DNA from: Lentinus brumalis
Lineage: Eukaryota > Basidiomycota > Agaricomycetes > Polyporales > Polyporaceae
Length of the DNA stretch: 64,000 nt
Direction of reading: 5' to 3'
NCBI GenBank assembly: GCA_001792895.1
Contig: MARA01000038.1
Coordinates: forward strand, 62,001 to 126,000
In this document: one piece after another, positions 10,047 through 20,250 of the stretch
Layout of the letters: each line of letters starts with the position of its first letter
Numbering within the stretch: the stretch's first letter is position 1
Made by a program: the position numbers and the translations under genes
Notes under the pieces: generated by a model
Told to the model about the DNA's origin: nothing
Databases searched by the model: none
What the model saw: the letters and a program-made list of their open reading frames with translations, nothing else

Positions 10047-13000
10047 AGCCGGTGGGCTCCACGGCCTGATTAGTCAGCAAGACGCCCACGACATAATGGT
10101 CACAGACGCGTCAAGACGCGTCCTGCTGACTTTCTCCACTACCACCATCTCTGCTCAATTATAACGGCTTTGGAGTTATGTACATGGTCTTCAGGGGTCC
10201 TGGTGTGTAATTAGTATAGCTAATAGTCGAACGTAGGGTCCATTATAACAGGCCAGGTCAATCATCCTCGGTCTCCGAGTCCTCCTCCATCTCCGGGTGC
10301 TCCAGACGATACCGCGCGACCGCACCCAAGAGTGCCGCAAGCTTCTCGGGCTTGTTGGGAATGTTTGATTTCTTTGGCACGTCGTACTCGACGAATCGCT
10401 TCCGATAGACGGCGAGTTGCTCCTCAAGCTTCTCCTTGGTGAGTGTTCTAATCATCTTCTTCTTCAAGATGAGAACAGTTGCGTCGATTCTCTTCTCAGC
10501 CTCCTCCGCCCGCAGTCGCCTATCCTCCTGCTCCCTCTCCCGTGACTCAGCGACCGAGACCGTGTGCTGCACATGTGCCTTCCGGCGCGCGGACTCATGG
10601 CCACTTTGATCAAGAGCACGCCCCTTTGCGCGCATGTTCGCGAAGTCTTCCTCCTCGAAGTAAGTCTCCATAAATGCTGTGGTGTTGTTCCGATCATGCT
10701 TCTTCTGAGCATTGAAATACTCCTGTGTTCCGCTCGGGTTTGCGCGTGCCCAAATACGCATGCCACCAAGTGCGGCCTCATTGTGGTCGTTGGTAGCGAA
10801 GATCCACGAGTCGTCCAACTCCGTCTCTGAAGCTCCGTCGATAGCGCCGCCCTTCGCAAACTCGATTGTGAACTGATCCCAAGTCTGCAGGGATCCAGTC
10901 AGGAATGCAACTAATATCCAACGCAGGTGCGGGAGCTGATGTTGCATGTCGAGGACAGCTTGAACGGCTTCAGGCCGCTGCCACTTGAGGCCACCCATTG
11001 CGCCCCGCTCATAGCTAGCGTCAGGCCCAAGGAGGAGATCAGGGTCGCTCGCAAGGGTCCGGATGTGGGCTTTCAAGCGGTCGTGCATCGGCCCAAGCTT
11101 CAGGCCGTTCTGGAGGACGCGAGCCATACAGAGGTAGGGGTGGGTAATGGCTTGATCGTACAGGGTCATGGCAGCGAGCTCGGTGAGTGTTCGCACGTCT
11201 TGAAGGCCTGCGTAGACGTTCTCTTCGATATGACTGAACCTGGGTCGCTCTTTCTTGTTGCGAACAACCTCCAGGAAGCGTATGTAGTGCGTCAAGTTGG
11301 TGATCAGCTCAGCGGCTCCGCCACCATAGGTGTGGTACCGTGTGTTGCTCGTGTCCGGGAATCGAAGCTTCTGTCCGACGACCTCGGTGAAGTAGAACGC
11401 GTAAGAGTCTTGTTGCCCTTTCTTGTCGTCTTTGTGGTTGAATATCGCGCCCGCCAGGCTAACCAACTTGACTCCACCGCGCGCTGAGGTCTGGAGAGCG
11501 CGCAGCTTTGCAGCTGACAAGCCGTCAAGAGGCATGTCGGCCGGGAGAAGCGCAGCAAGAGCCTCGGTATCCACGTCCCGGAGCGTCGCTGCATTGTCCT
11601 TGTTGGCAAGAAGGATAGGCGGTGTGAGTCCGCGGATGCCCCATTCGGCCATCATGGCGGTGTTCCCGCCCTTGAAGCTATTGAGGTCTTTATGCATAGC
11701 GCATCCGAGGCACAGGAAGAGCTGGAGGGGACGCCGCTCGGTGTCAGGTAGGGCCCCGAAGAGGTCCTTCCCAAGAGCCGCTGTCTGCTGACGCAAACTC
11801 TTCGAGTAGGAGGAGACTTGGAGCTCGGGAGACAGCGATGCCCAAGCTGTAACGCCGCCAGATGCATCGACAGCATCCGTCATAGAAGCTTTGATGAGGC
11901 GCGTCAATGCTGGTGAGAGTGCTGCGCTGTCACCCGCACCGAGATGGTCGCGCACGAGCACAAGGTACGTCGCCTCTGTCTTTGCCTCTTGGAGCAGGCG
12001 CACTGTCTTCAGCTGATCGGCAGCATGGTCCCCACCCACCCCTCTCAGCTTCACGAAGCAGTCTTCAATGGTTGTCGAGATTTCGAGCCGTTTTGCCATA
12101 GGAGAGGTGTTTAGGACAGTAGTGACATGATCCAGTTTGCTCTTCCAGCTGACGACTTGCCGCTCGCTTGTGTGATCTAGGGACGACTCAACGCCAAGAA
12201 ACCGATTGCTTGGGAGTCGAGAGGACGAGCTGGAGTGCGAGGAAGGGGGGCTGATATCGAGCAGTGGCCGCTTGTATGTTGGGACACGCAGTGCGGCAAA
12301 TCACGACATATAGTCAATATGCCGATTTGATGTCGCGTCACTACTGACGGTGAAGGCTAGTGCACAGATGAGTTCCTATGATAACTATGAATCAGTCGTT
12401 GCTACTCACCTTTAGCTTCGGACAGCTCGAATCCCATCTGCAGGTCGCTAGCAATGCCGCCCTCAAGTACGACTCTCCTAACGGTATGTGCACTCATTCT
12501 CCCAAGCACCGTGATCCCCAGCGCCTTTCCGACCAGCTGGACAACCTCTCCGACCTTTCTCTGGGAACACCCGCATCGAATCAGGACGCGTGCCAGGGCG
12601 CGCGCATGGTTGGTATAGATGCCCTTCTGCTTCAACCTGAAGACTGTTGGCCGTGTCTTTGCTTGCTCGATCCGTGCCTCCAAGACCCGTGGAAAGCGTG
12701 CACAACGCTTCTGCAGTGTTCGTACAATGCCCAGGCACCGAGTGAGCTTGTCCCGCTGGACAGCATACCTGTCCTCGAGGCTGCGGATAGCGGTCTCAGC
12801 ATCCGCTCGTGTACGCCCTTCCTCCTCTTCCGCATATCGCCGGGCACGCTCTGCACGTTCGGAGGACTTCAAGAGGACCTTGATCTTCTCACGGGCCTGC
12901 TTTAGGGTGACCCGCGAGCGACAAAGCTGTCGGCGTTCATTGTGACGCTGATCACGAAGGTCTGCGATCCGTGCCTGGAGTCGCCCGATAACCTCCTCCT

Positions 13001-14060
13001 TCTGGGCCAGTGACTCTTGGTAGGTGTCTCGCTCTTGAGTGACATGATTGAGCCTTGCTGACGTCGCCAGTAGAAGCCGCTGTGTGGTCTTCAGCTCATT
13101 CGAGAGTTTTGCCTGTTCATGCAATGGTAAGTCATGGTGCTGCGACACTCCAATTTAAATTATGTGGATATAACTGACAGTTCTTCGATGGTTCCTGACA
13201 GTAATTTCGTTCTCCTTATTCGCTACAGAAGGATTTCCATGCCGGGCTTCATTACACTTTCCGATGGCGGCTTTCTGACCTGCAGACTGCCGTCTATGGC
13301 CACGATGTTTCCGCCTCTGCAGACTTCCCATAGACGATTATCTTGATCCAAATATTATAACCAGTCTATTGTATCGCTTCTAGATGTTCGGAATGGTGGA
13401 TATGGGGCTGGGGAATGGTAGGTTGTGTCTGAAACCTCGAGGAGAGCTATTGGTCCTGGGGTGCAGGCATATTCCCTAAAATAGTGAGTTTGTCGGTCAG
13501 ATTGAGCATCTATACCTGTCGGTAATACTCACCCACTCTCCAGTAGTGTTCTCCGCCCTCCTGGAGGCCAAACGAGGGACTCGGAGGGAGGGAAACAGTT
13601 GCTGGCTTTCGGGAGCGACCATTGGGAGTGTCCCGAAATGGCAACAACGCGTAGCACGTGACTATGAAGGCGCGTGTATCGCGAGTCTCGGTGCGCGCTG
13701 CAGTGCACGCACTGTATCGTTGCTCCCTCGTCACAACTCTCCAAACAACATGGGTGTCCACCTTCGTAAGGTCATTGTCTATGATGTAGACGTGGAAATT
13801 GGTCGTAATACCCTCATAGCTATGCATACCCTGGTATAGGGACACGCGTCTTGATAACTTACTTCGCGTTTTCCACACTTCTGCCACGTCAAGATCACAG
13901 CAGTACAAGTATTCTATCGATGCCACGCGCACTGGGAAGGATAGCTCACGTACGTACAGTACAGTTTGGCTCGGATGCTCACGACCAGCTGTCCCGGCGC
14001 TCCAGGCGAAGTACAAACATATGCAAACAACCGGGGGGTCGCGGGCGTTGCCCCTCCCCA
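10034..14060 (-). mobile_element. DNA transposon T1, 4,027 bp, TIRs and 7-bp target duplication
   Basis: Left end TGGGGAGGGGCAAAGCC, right end (reverse complement) TGGGGAGGGGCAACGCC: 13 perfect then 16 of 17 bases. Flanks are TTTATAG at 10027-10033 and TTTATAG at 14061-14067, a perfect 7-bp duplication. Removing T1 and one copy of the repeat joins the Helitron H1 frame across the junction, which confirms the borders independently. The only substantial gene is the minus-strand candidate transposase at 10258-13148. About 900 bp lies between that gene's first recognised exon and the right TIR and may hold upstream exons. The 7-bp duplication does not match hAT or KDZ (8 bp), mariner (TA) or PiggyBac (TTAA); P-like and Dada elements have about this length, but I do not see their protein motifs. 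Confidence 0.85.
10258..13148 (-). CDS. Candidate DDE-type transposase of T1 (Agaricomycete repeated family), coiled coil to SAP-like tail
   Basis: Exon A (13148 to about 12405) encodes a long Arg/Glu-rich coiled coil followed by a helix-turn-helix-like stretch (KVGEVVQLVGKALGI, MSAHTVRRVVLEGG). After a ~50-nt intron, exon B runs to 10258 (ATG-to-stop part 613 residues, 12099-10258). Candidate acidic residues: D in FTVSSDATS just after the intron, D in GCAMHKDLN (residue 138 of that part), E in NDHNEAALG (residue 441), between all-helical blocks. The C-terminus (about 550-595) resembles a SAP DNA-binding helix pair (LTKEKLEEQL, NKPEKLAALLG). One in-frame TGA at 12301-12303 lies in exon B; otherwise open. 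Its position as sole gene in a TIR/TSD element is the main argument for transposase function. The catalytic assignment is inference. Confidence 0.6.
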
Positions 14061-14180
14061 TTTATAGACCTCTTTTGCACTTTCTGCTGATGGTCTAATT
14101 GGGCCCCTTTGGCATTAGGCACTGTCTTTACTATAACCCAAGGAGAGTCTGCAACAGGCTGTTGGATTGGAGAAGGATCT

Positions 14181-15775
14181 TTAGCTGACCACTTTTAGAG
14201 CATTGTAAGTTGATGGAGGGGTGAATTGTTCACCCTTCCACTGTCTAAATGAATGAATTAACTCATTTCTCGTCATTCCAGCCACCTTTGGTGATATGGT
14301 CTCCAAATGCCTGAGTCTGGTGATTTCATCTAAGAGCTCTAGTTCTCTGAATTCCTGGCACAATGGGCCTGCAATGCCTCCACTCAATTTATCAATGTCA
14401 AATGGCTGAACAATGATAGTACCATCAAGAGTTGCTCCCCATGATAGACAAGTGTATATAGACTGGTGGTGCAGGCAATTATGCATATCAATAACATTAT
14501 CAGGCCTGGTTCGCCCTTGAGATGCAAAATCAGTCTTAGCAAAGTTGGGCACTGCAGCAATCTGAGCCCTATTTACAAGTATTATTGCACCACTAGGTAA
14601 TATACACTTTACTGTCCTTGTCACATGTGACAGTGGTATGAAATTCTCAGGTAATCCTGGAATCTGTATCACTCTTGGTGCTGTTGTCAATTTTACGAAC
14701 AATGTATCTAAAACAAATCAATCATCACCTAAAGGACGGGATGTCCAGCCCACAACTGTGGCTTCAGCTCCATTGGTAACACAACACTCTGTAGCCTCAT
14801 TGACCTTCAGCATTACAGGGAATCCTATACATATGCTGAGTTTACCTGGATGATGGTCAGTCGAAGCATGTAGCAAGTCCCAGAGCTTTTCTTGAAGTTC
14901 TGGATGTACAATATTAGTTGACCGTTTGATATTGATTTTCTGCTTCTGCTGTTTGCAAGTGATGGTACCATCCTCTTTATCTGCACCAAGCTTATCAATG
15001 GAGTAGAAGGTTACAAGCTCTTGGTTGGTCTCAGCAGCAAACCACTGATATCCTATTTCATTGATTTTATCCCTATATGCGTTATATGTTGTGACAATAG
15101 ATATGTTTCTGAATCTTGGCTAATTCAGCTTGGGTTGCCCTTTGCCCTTGCCTGCAACACGAGATTGAATCAACTTATGTCTTCACTGGTACAAGCACGA
15201 TAGCGCAGGATTTCCAGACCAGAGCAGTACAAAGCTCTGCATCCTCAGCAGTGTGCTATGGTTTCTGTACTCTCTGATTTTCTAGAGCCTAGCATGGAGT
15301 GATAGGTTGAGCCACCAATAAGAGCTGCAGCTGACCCAGTTGGTGCCATGCATATGAACCGATAGCTTTCTTGCCTTTGTGCAAAGAAATGGCTCAGTGC
15401 TTTATTAACCTGTGATTTTCCTGTTCCTGCCATACCTCCCAGATACATCTTCAAATGTTCCCCGCATGAATCCGCAGCATGATTGGCCACAATTCTAAAG
15501 GCTCTTTCCTGAGCTTCATTCAAAATGAATTGTTGCACAGCGTCATCAATCAGCTCCTTAGCCTTGGGGTCTCTGATCTCAAATGTCTTATGCAGAAAGT
15601 AATTTTTGTCTACAGCTTTCACTTGATCAGCTTCTGTGTTTATTGGCAGACCTCCATGAGTAGTGCCTGAACATCGACTTGAAGCCTCAGCTTCACGGGC
15701 ATCCAGAATTTCTTGCCTTTTTTCTCCCAATATATTTCTCCATTGAGCACCTGTTACTTCTGCATCAATACTCAA
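14181..15775 (-). pseudogene. Helitron H1 Pif1-type helicase segment
   Basis: DNA helicase part of H1. Seen: Walker A GGMAGTGKSQV, motif Ia-like MAPTGSAAALIGGSTYHSML (15245-15775 part), then after a break near 15140-15245 a frame with VTTYNAYRDKINEI, GWTSRPLGDD, LDTLFVKL, and the C-terminal helicase motifs DFASQGRTRP, YTCLSWGATLDGT and CQEFRELELLDEITRLR. No DExx box was found between Walker A and VTTYN, so an internal deletion is likely. TGA at 14718-14720 interrupts the frame. The frame ends at 14181 because an A4 run (14193-14196, T on the plus strand) is one base too long to continue as ALKWSAKDP into the protease part. Confidence 0.8.
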
Positions 15776-15880
15776 CTTTGCTGGAAGGATGCTGAAGAGA
15801 CTCTTTTATTTTGGCACTCAATTTATCCATCCACCCACATTGATGCATAACTGCTGCTGCTGTTGCTGACCTGCTGAGCC

Positions 15881-17545
15881 TTAATACTTCAGAGCAATTG
15901 GCATCTTCCCAGTTTCTGCTACAGGCCAACTTCTCCTCTTTTCCCGCTGACCAGCCTCTCCATCGAAAATGTACCCCTGCGTTTCAATTTGATCCAATTC
16001 AGAATTATTGAGCCACATGCCTGATTTACTTCCATGGTTTCCCAGTAGCTTTCTTTGGGCAGAGAAATCATCCCTAGCATCATTACACTCATATTTAATA
16101 TGGAAGAACTTCATGACTTCTCGCTGTCGCTCACTAAATCTGAAGGTGGAGAAGATATCATCCCATGAAGTATTCATACTGTCCCTTATATCTTTTCCTG
16201 TTCTCCATGGCTTGAATAATGTTAACATTGTCATGCAATATTCCTCTCGGCCACCTGCATCTTTGCGTGGCAGTGGGCATCCGATAAAGTTTGGAATATA
16301 ACCATCCTTCTCATCCATAAGTATTACATGATGTGTGTGTGCTTGTGGATGTTGGGCATGGAATATAAGATATTGTGGTTTATAACTTTTGGATCTTGTT
16401 TGTTGGTCTATGATCTGTTCCACCTTGATCTTTTCATTTAGCTGATCATTCAACTCTTTGGTCAAAAGCAACTCGTCTTCAGATTCCTCCTCCTCTTCTG
16501 CATAAGGGTGTGCCCCTCCATAGAGGCTCTCTTCTGGGCGAGCAACTTCATTTTCATAATAAGCAGGCTCAACCTCATCTTGATCATTATGGTCAAGGGT
16601 AGAGTGTTCATTCTCCACTATATTATAGTCATTCTCAAAATCACTATCATCATGGAGGGGCTGATACATCTGAGGCTTTACAGTTTTCTTTTAACTCTTT
16701 GGTATGGCCTTTTTGTGGTAGAGTCTGACCCAGTCATATACACAAACATTTTCATATTCTGGGGGCCTCCATACATAGTCGAGCACTGGTGATAGCGGCA
16801 CAATAGGAGTTTTCCCTTGAGTCTCCTCTTCTGCAAGTCCTACAACCACTTTGGATGTGCCTTCTTTACTGATATCTAGGGAGTCCGACCAAGCCCTCAT
16901 TATTTCATATACATAACCTCTCCAGAAACAAGGCCTGAATTTGTGATTTGTATAGTGATCAAGATGTTGGAGCAGATACATAGCTGCCATGGAACCTCCT
17001 ATTTCAGATGATGCAGTCAGAGAATTCACTATTTTTGTCATTAGACTCCTGGCCTTCTCCTGCTTGCTTTTAGAACTTCCATGTATGTCACTATTACGCT
17101 CAAAGACTTTCTGAACAGACTGAAACATAACATGGGTTTTTAAGGGAGTTTTGGTGATATAGTCCGCAACATATGCAATCACAGACTTAATTGCTGTACC
17201 TGACAAGAGACTTGTAACATCATGGTTGCAGCGCATGAGATATGACATAGCTAGAGTGAAAGTATTAAGCCACGGCTCACCTTTTTTCATTATTATATGG
17301 TAATCTGGTATCAATAATATACCAGCTATGGGCATCTAAACACCCAAGTGTGAGAAAAGTTCTGACATGGCTCTGCACATCAGTAACATCAATACTGTTA
17401 AGAGTTTGCACTTGAGACTATTGTCAGCAACGTCTGCACATGACATATCTGCACCACCATTGTCTACTCCATCACAGAGTCCATCTTCAGGCTCTGCTGT
17501 TTGAACCTGCTTCCTTATCCTCAGGGGATCCTCTGAGCCCGACAC
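15881..17545 (-). pseudogene. Helitron H1 Rep-region segment
   Basis: Part of the Helitron-like N region (replication initiator) and the acidic linker to the helicase. Seen: MKKGEPWLNTFTLAMSYLMR, DVTSLLSGTAIKSVIAYVAD and YITKTPLKTHV, strongly typical of Helitron Rep in Agaricomycetes; then MPIVPLSP-like and an Asp/Glu-rich linker (DDSDFENDYN). In-frame TAG at 17336-17338 and TAA at 16691-16693 break it. The HUH and tyrosine motifs of Rep are not present in the surviving part; they would be further N-terminal. Confidence 0.75.
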
Positions 17546-18127
17546 ATTCCTGGCCCCTGGGTTCTTTTTCCCTCACATTAGTGCATGAATTGGTATGCTG
17601 CACAAAGATATACTGTACCATTTGTTAGGACAGATGCTTCATGTCATTCTCTGGCTTGACCAATTGCAACCACTTATAACATACTCATAATCATCTTGAA
17701 CCTGCATCATCCAGCCAACTTACTTAACAGCATCAACAATGTGTTATTACTTATACTATTGGTTATTAATTGTACTATTATTCACCATCTTCACTACATA
17801 CCCACCACTTTACTTAATTTACTTACTGATTTACTATACCAGTAATTAGTCTCATCACTGTTGCCCTATATATTGCCAGTACCACTCAATGACACCCATA
17901 CCTGATGAGTGCAATTCATCCTATTGTTGACACATAAGCAGCATAGCAACATATCTAATGAGTGGTAGACTAACTTTAGCCCTAGCTATAGGTCTTTGCA
18001 ATGGAGTTAATTATCAATGTATTGAGTCATCCACAAACATAGCCCACAGCTTGCATTTATGCAAGAAATGAGTGCTTATTTTGGCATTTTATGTATTAGT
18101 ATGGTAATTGCTGGTGTCATCTAAAAC
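17546..18127. other. AT-rich non-coding stretch upstream of H1
   Basis: About 580 bp of AT-rich, low-complexity sequence (repeated TTACT/ATTA words) without an open frame of interest. A stretch near 17906 (GCAATTCATCCTATT) recurs at 18128 and inverted near 18570, so it may belong to the MITE-like unit next to it. Confidence 0.4.
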
Positions 18128-18598
18128 TACTGAATGAAATACATCCTATTATTGACCCCTACTGATGATACTGGTGCATGTAATTGGTAATAGACTAACG
18201 AGAGCCTCTGTTAGAAGTCCCCATATTAGATAGAACAACTTGTGACAGAGGCTACAGTCAGTCTAAATTCAAATACATGCATTATTGTGAGATCAGACCA
18301 CAGCGGCAGGGGTCTGAGGTGTGATACCCACCGATATGGTCTGAGATAGTAGCAGCAGGCCTGTGGAGGTGTGACCCACCATAGGTGATACAAAGTTCCA
18401 GATTTTGACACCTAAATTCCTGAAAATGGCCTACTTGTGGCTGTTACAGACGACAGAACCCTCTGTGACCTGTGACCAGTAAAGAAAACAGCAGCAAAAA
18501 TCAGACTTGTGACCTGTGACATGCTGCTATGGTTTGATCTCTAGTAGTGTCATGTTTAGAAGACAATAATAGGATGAATTGCATTCAAGAGTTTTGAA
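18128..18598. mobile_element. Degenerate MITE-like element
   Basis: The left edge has ACATCCTATTATTG; the right edge carries the inverse CAATAATAGGATGAATTGC, giving imperfect terminal inverted repeats around a ~470-bp core. The core repeats GTGACCTGTGAC and GGAGGTGTGAC words that also occur in the GC-rich MITE at 24080-24345, so this may be an AT-drifted relative. Target duplication not determined. Confidence 0.4.
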
Positions 18599-19487
18599 TG
18601 ACAACTATTGCACCAGCACAGCTATTTTCTGACAAAAGTCAACAGGGTGCACTTTCATATGTAAAGCTGTTAGCATTGTTCAATGCCTCGGGAAGCCCAG
18701 AATACATTTGTGCTAGTATGCAGCTGGTCCTTTGGCAGAGCCCCCGGGGGATTACTGGCCTGGCACCTTCAGACTTTTGGAATTACATTCAATTAGGCAA
18801 TCAGTGCCCAAATGCATGGAGTGTTGAAATGGTAAGCTGCAATGTCACAATTCCTCAGTTAATTGCATTGCCAGTAGTGAAGAGTTGGTAGCGACTGCTG
18901 CTCACAACAAAGTTTGTGTATGGGAGTGGTGGCCCCTGGGTGCGGGATCTTTGTATATTTTTGTAAGTCACCATCTGATTGTTGACTCTAGCCCCTTGGA
19001 AGCTTTTGATAGCTCTTCCCAGACCTCCAAAGGTATTTGAGAACATTGCATTGGAGGTCCTTGTTGTCCACTGGATGTCCTGGGCATACCACCCCTCTGT
19101 CCTGATGGTGTTTTACCAAAATCATGGCATATTGTACATACATTTTCATTCCTTATGGCACATCTCTGCTCATATCTACCCAGGTTGTATGCAGCATCAA
19201 CATGGTAGACAGTGCATACACTACCTATCCGTGATCCCATATAAGTTTATTGCGAACCTCAAAGGCAGAAATGGCACATTTCTCAGCTGCTACTGCATAA
19301 GTACTAGGTATTGTGTTCCAAATATATTAGAAAGTGATGTATCCTGGTCGTATCTCATGCATTCAAGCTCATGTGTCTCAATGTTGGTCTCTGTCTCCTT
19401 GAGCCCATCCCTGACACTGACAGGACCAAGGCTCCTTGTTCAAAGAGGGTGCATACATGTCCAGACGGCTCTCATGCTCAAACTCTC
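18599..19487. other. Short open frames only, no supported gene
   Basis: A 97-codon plus-strand frame (18598-18891) and a 90-codon minus-strand frame (18968-19240) exist, but neither shows a recognised motif. On the minus strand, VCTICHDFGKTPSG hints at a CxxC pair and could be a remnant of a Helitron N-terminus; too weak to call. Confidence 0.3.
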
Positions 19488-20250
19488 TGTTAAGACTGTG
19501 TGCGCCGGAACGAAGTCCGGTGAAAGTCTGGATGGAGTTACGGAGTTACAAAGTCCGGAACAATATGCGCGAGGGATAAAGACTTCGGCAAAGCTATTGA
19601 TCAACGCCTTGAGGATCCACAAAGGTCTTCAATTTAGAACGGACAAGAGAACCGGAGTTTATACCAGAGCAAGCAACGAGTAAGAAGATAAGCAAGAGAT
19701 AATACCAAGCAAGAGAGAAGTCAAGCCAGAGAGAAGAAGTCAAGCAAGAGTCGAAGTCAGAGGTTGGAGGTTGGAGGTCAGAGGTTGGAGGTCAGAAGTC
19801 CGGTCAGAAGGATCAGACTATGAGAGAAGAGTGAACAGAGTAGATTGAGCTCAGAGTTGTAACGGGGAGTGTAACGAGATATCAGAACTGACATCTAAGT
19901 GTGGCTACAAGGAGGCTTATATAGTAAAGTCCGAAAGTCCGGAGAGGAGTAGCCAAGACATAAGTAAATGAGGTACGGAGCCGGAGTCAGGCGGAAGCAG
20001 ATGATCGTTCAATACAATGTATAGTAAGATTGAATGAAATCAAGAATGATCGAATGAACGGAACCAGGCAGAGTCTGATCACGGAGGTGGATGCAAGTGG
20101 AAGCAGAATGAGTCTGGAGTCTGGTCAAGTAAGAAGGTGGTGAGGGGTGAAGTGATCGACAATAGAAGCACATGTAAGAATGAACCAGAGTTGCAGAGTC
20201 CGGAATGGTTCTGGACCGGAGTTGGTGCCTTGTGGGCATGGAATGTAACA
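19488..20250 (-). mobile_element. Solo LTR, copy 1 (763 bp)
   Basis: Begins TGTTAAGACTG and ends GGAATGTAACA, the reverse complement of the copy at 49294-50069. TG..CA ends, internal TATATAAG box on the minus strand. Flanks CTCTC (19483-19487) and CCCTC (20251-20255) form a 5-bp target duplication with one mismatch. No internal retroelement genes remain, so it arose by LTR-LTR recombination. Purine-rich tandem words (AAGAGAGAAGTCAAG) occupy 19690-19800. Confidence 0.85.

Larger units (their letters stand above)
9015..17545 (-). mobile_element. Decayed Helitron H1 (Rep-helicase plus C19 protease), split by transposon T1
   Basis: Rolling-circle transposon relic on the minus strand. From its 5' side: a Rep-region piece (17545-16691), a linker (16669-15881), a Pif1-type helicase (15775-14181), then a C19 cysteine-protease domain (10033-9015) beyond the inserted T1. 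In-frame stops at 17336-17338, 16691-16693 and 14718-14720, frameshifts near 15878, 15795 and 14193, and an apparent loss of the DExx-box segment (about 15140-15245) show it cannot make a working protein as read. The sequence is AT-rich compared with the conserved genes. The Helitron 5' TC end and 3' CTRR hairpin were not found. The missing N-terminal half resembles what H2 retains at 47.2-50.6 kb. Confidence 0.82.

Noticed and set aside
19690..19800. CRISPR-like or satellite array of AAGAGAGAAGTC words
   Set aside because: Short imperfect purine repeats within the solo LTR, also present in the other LTR copy; no spacers.
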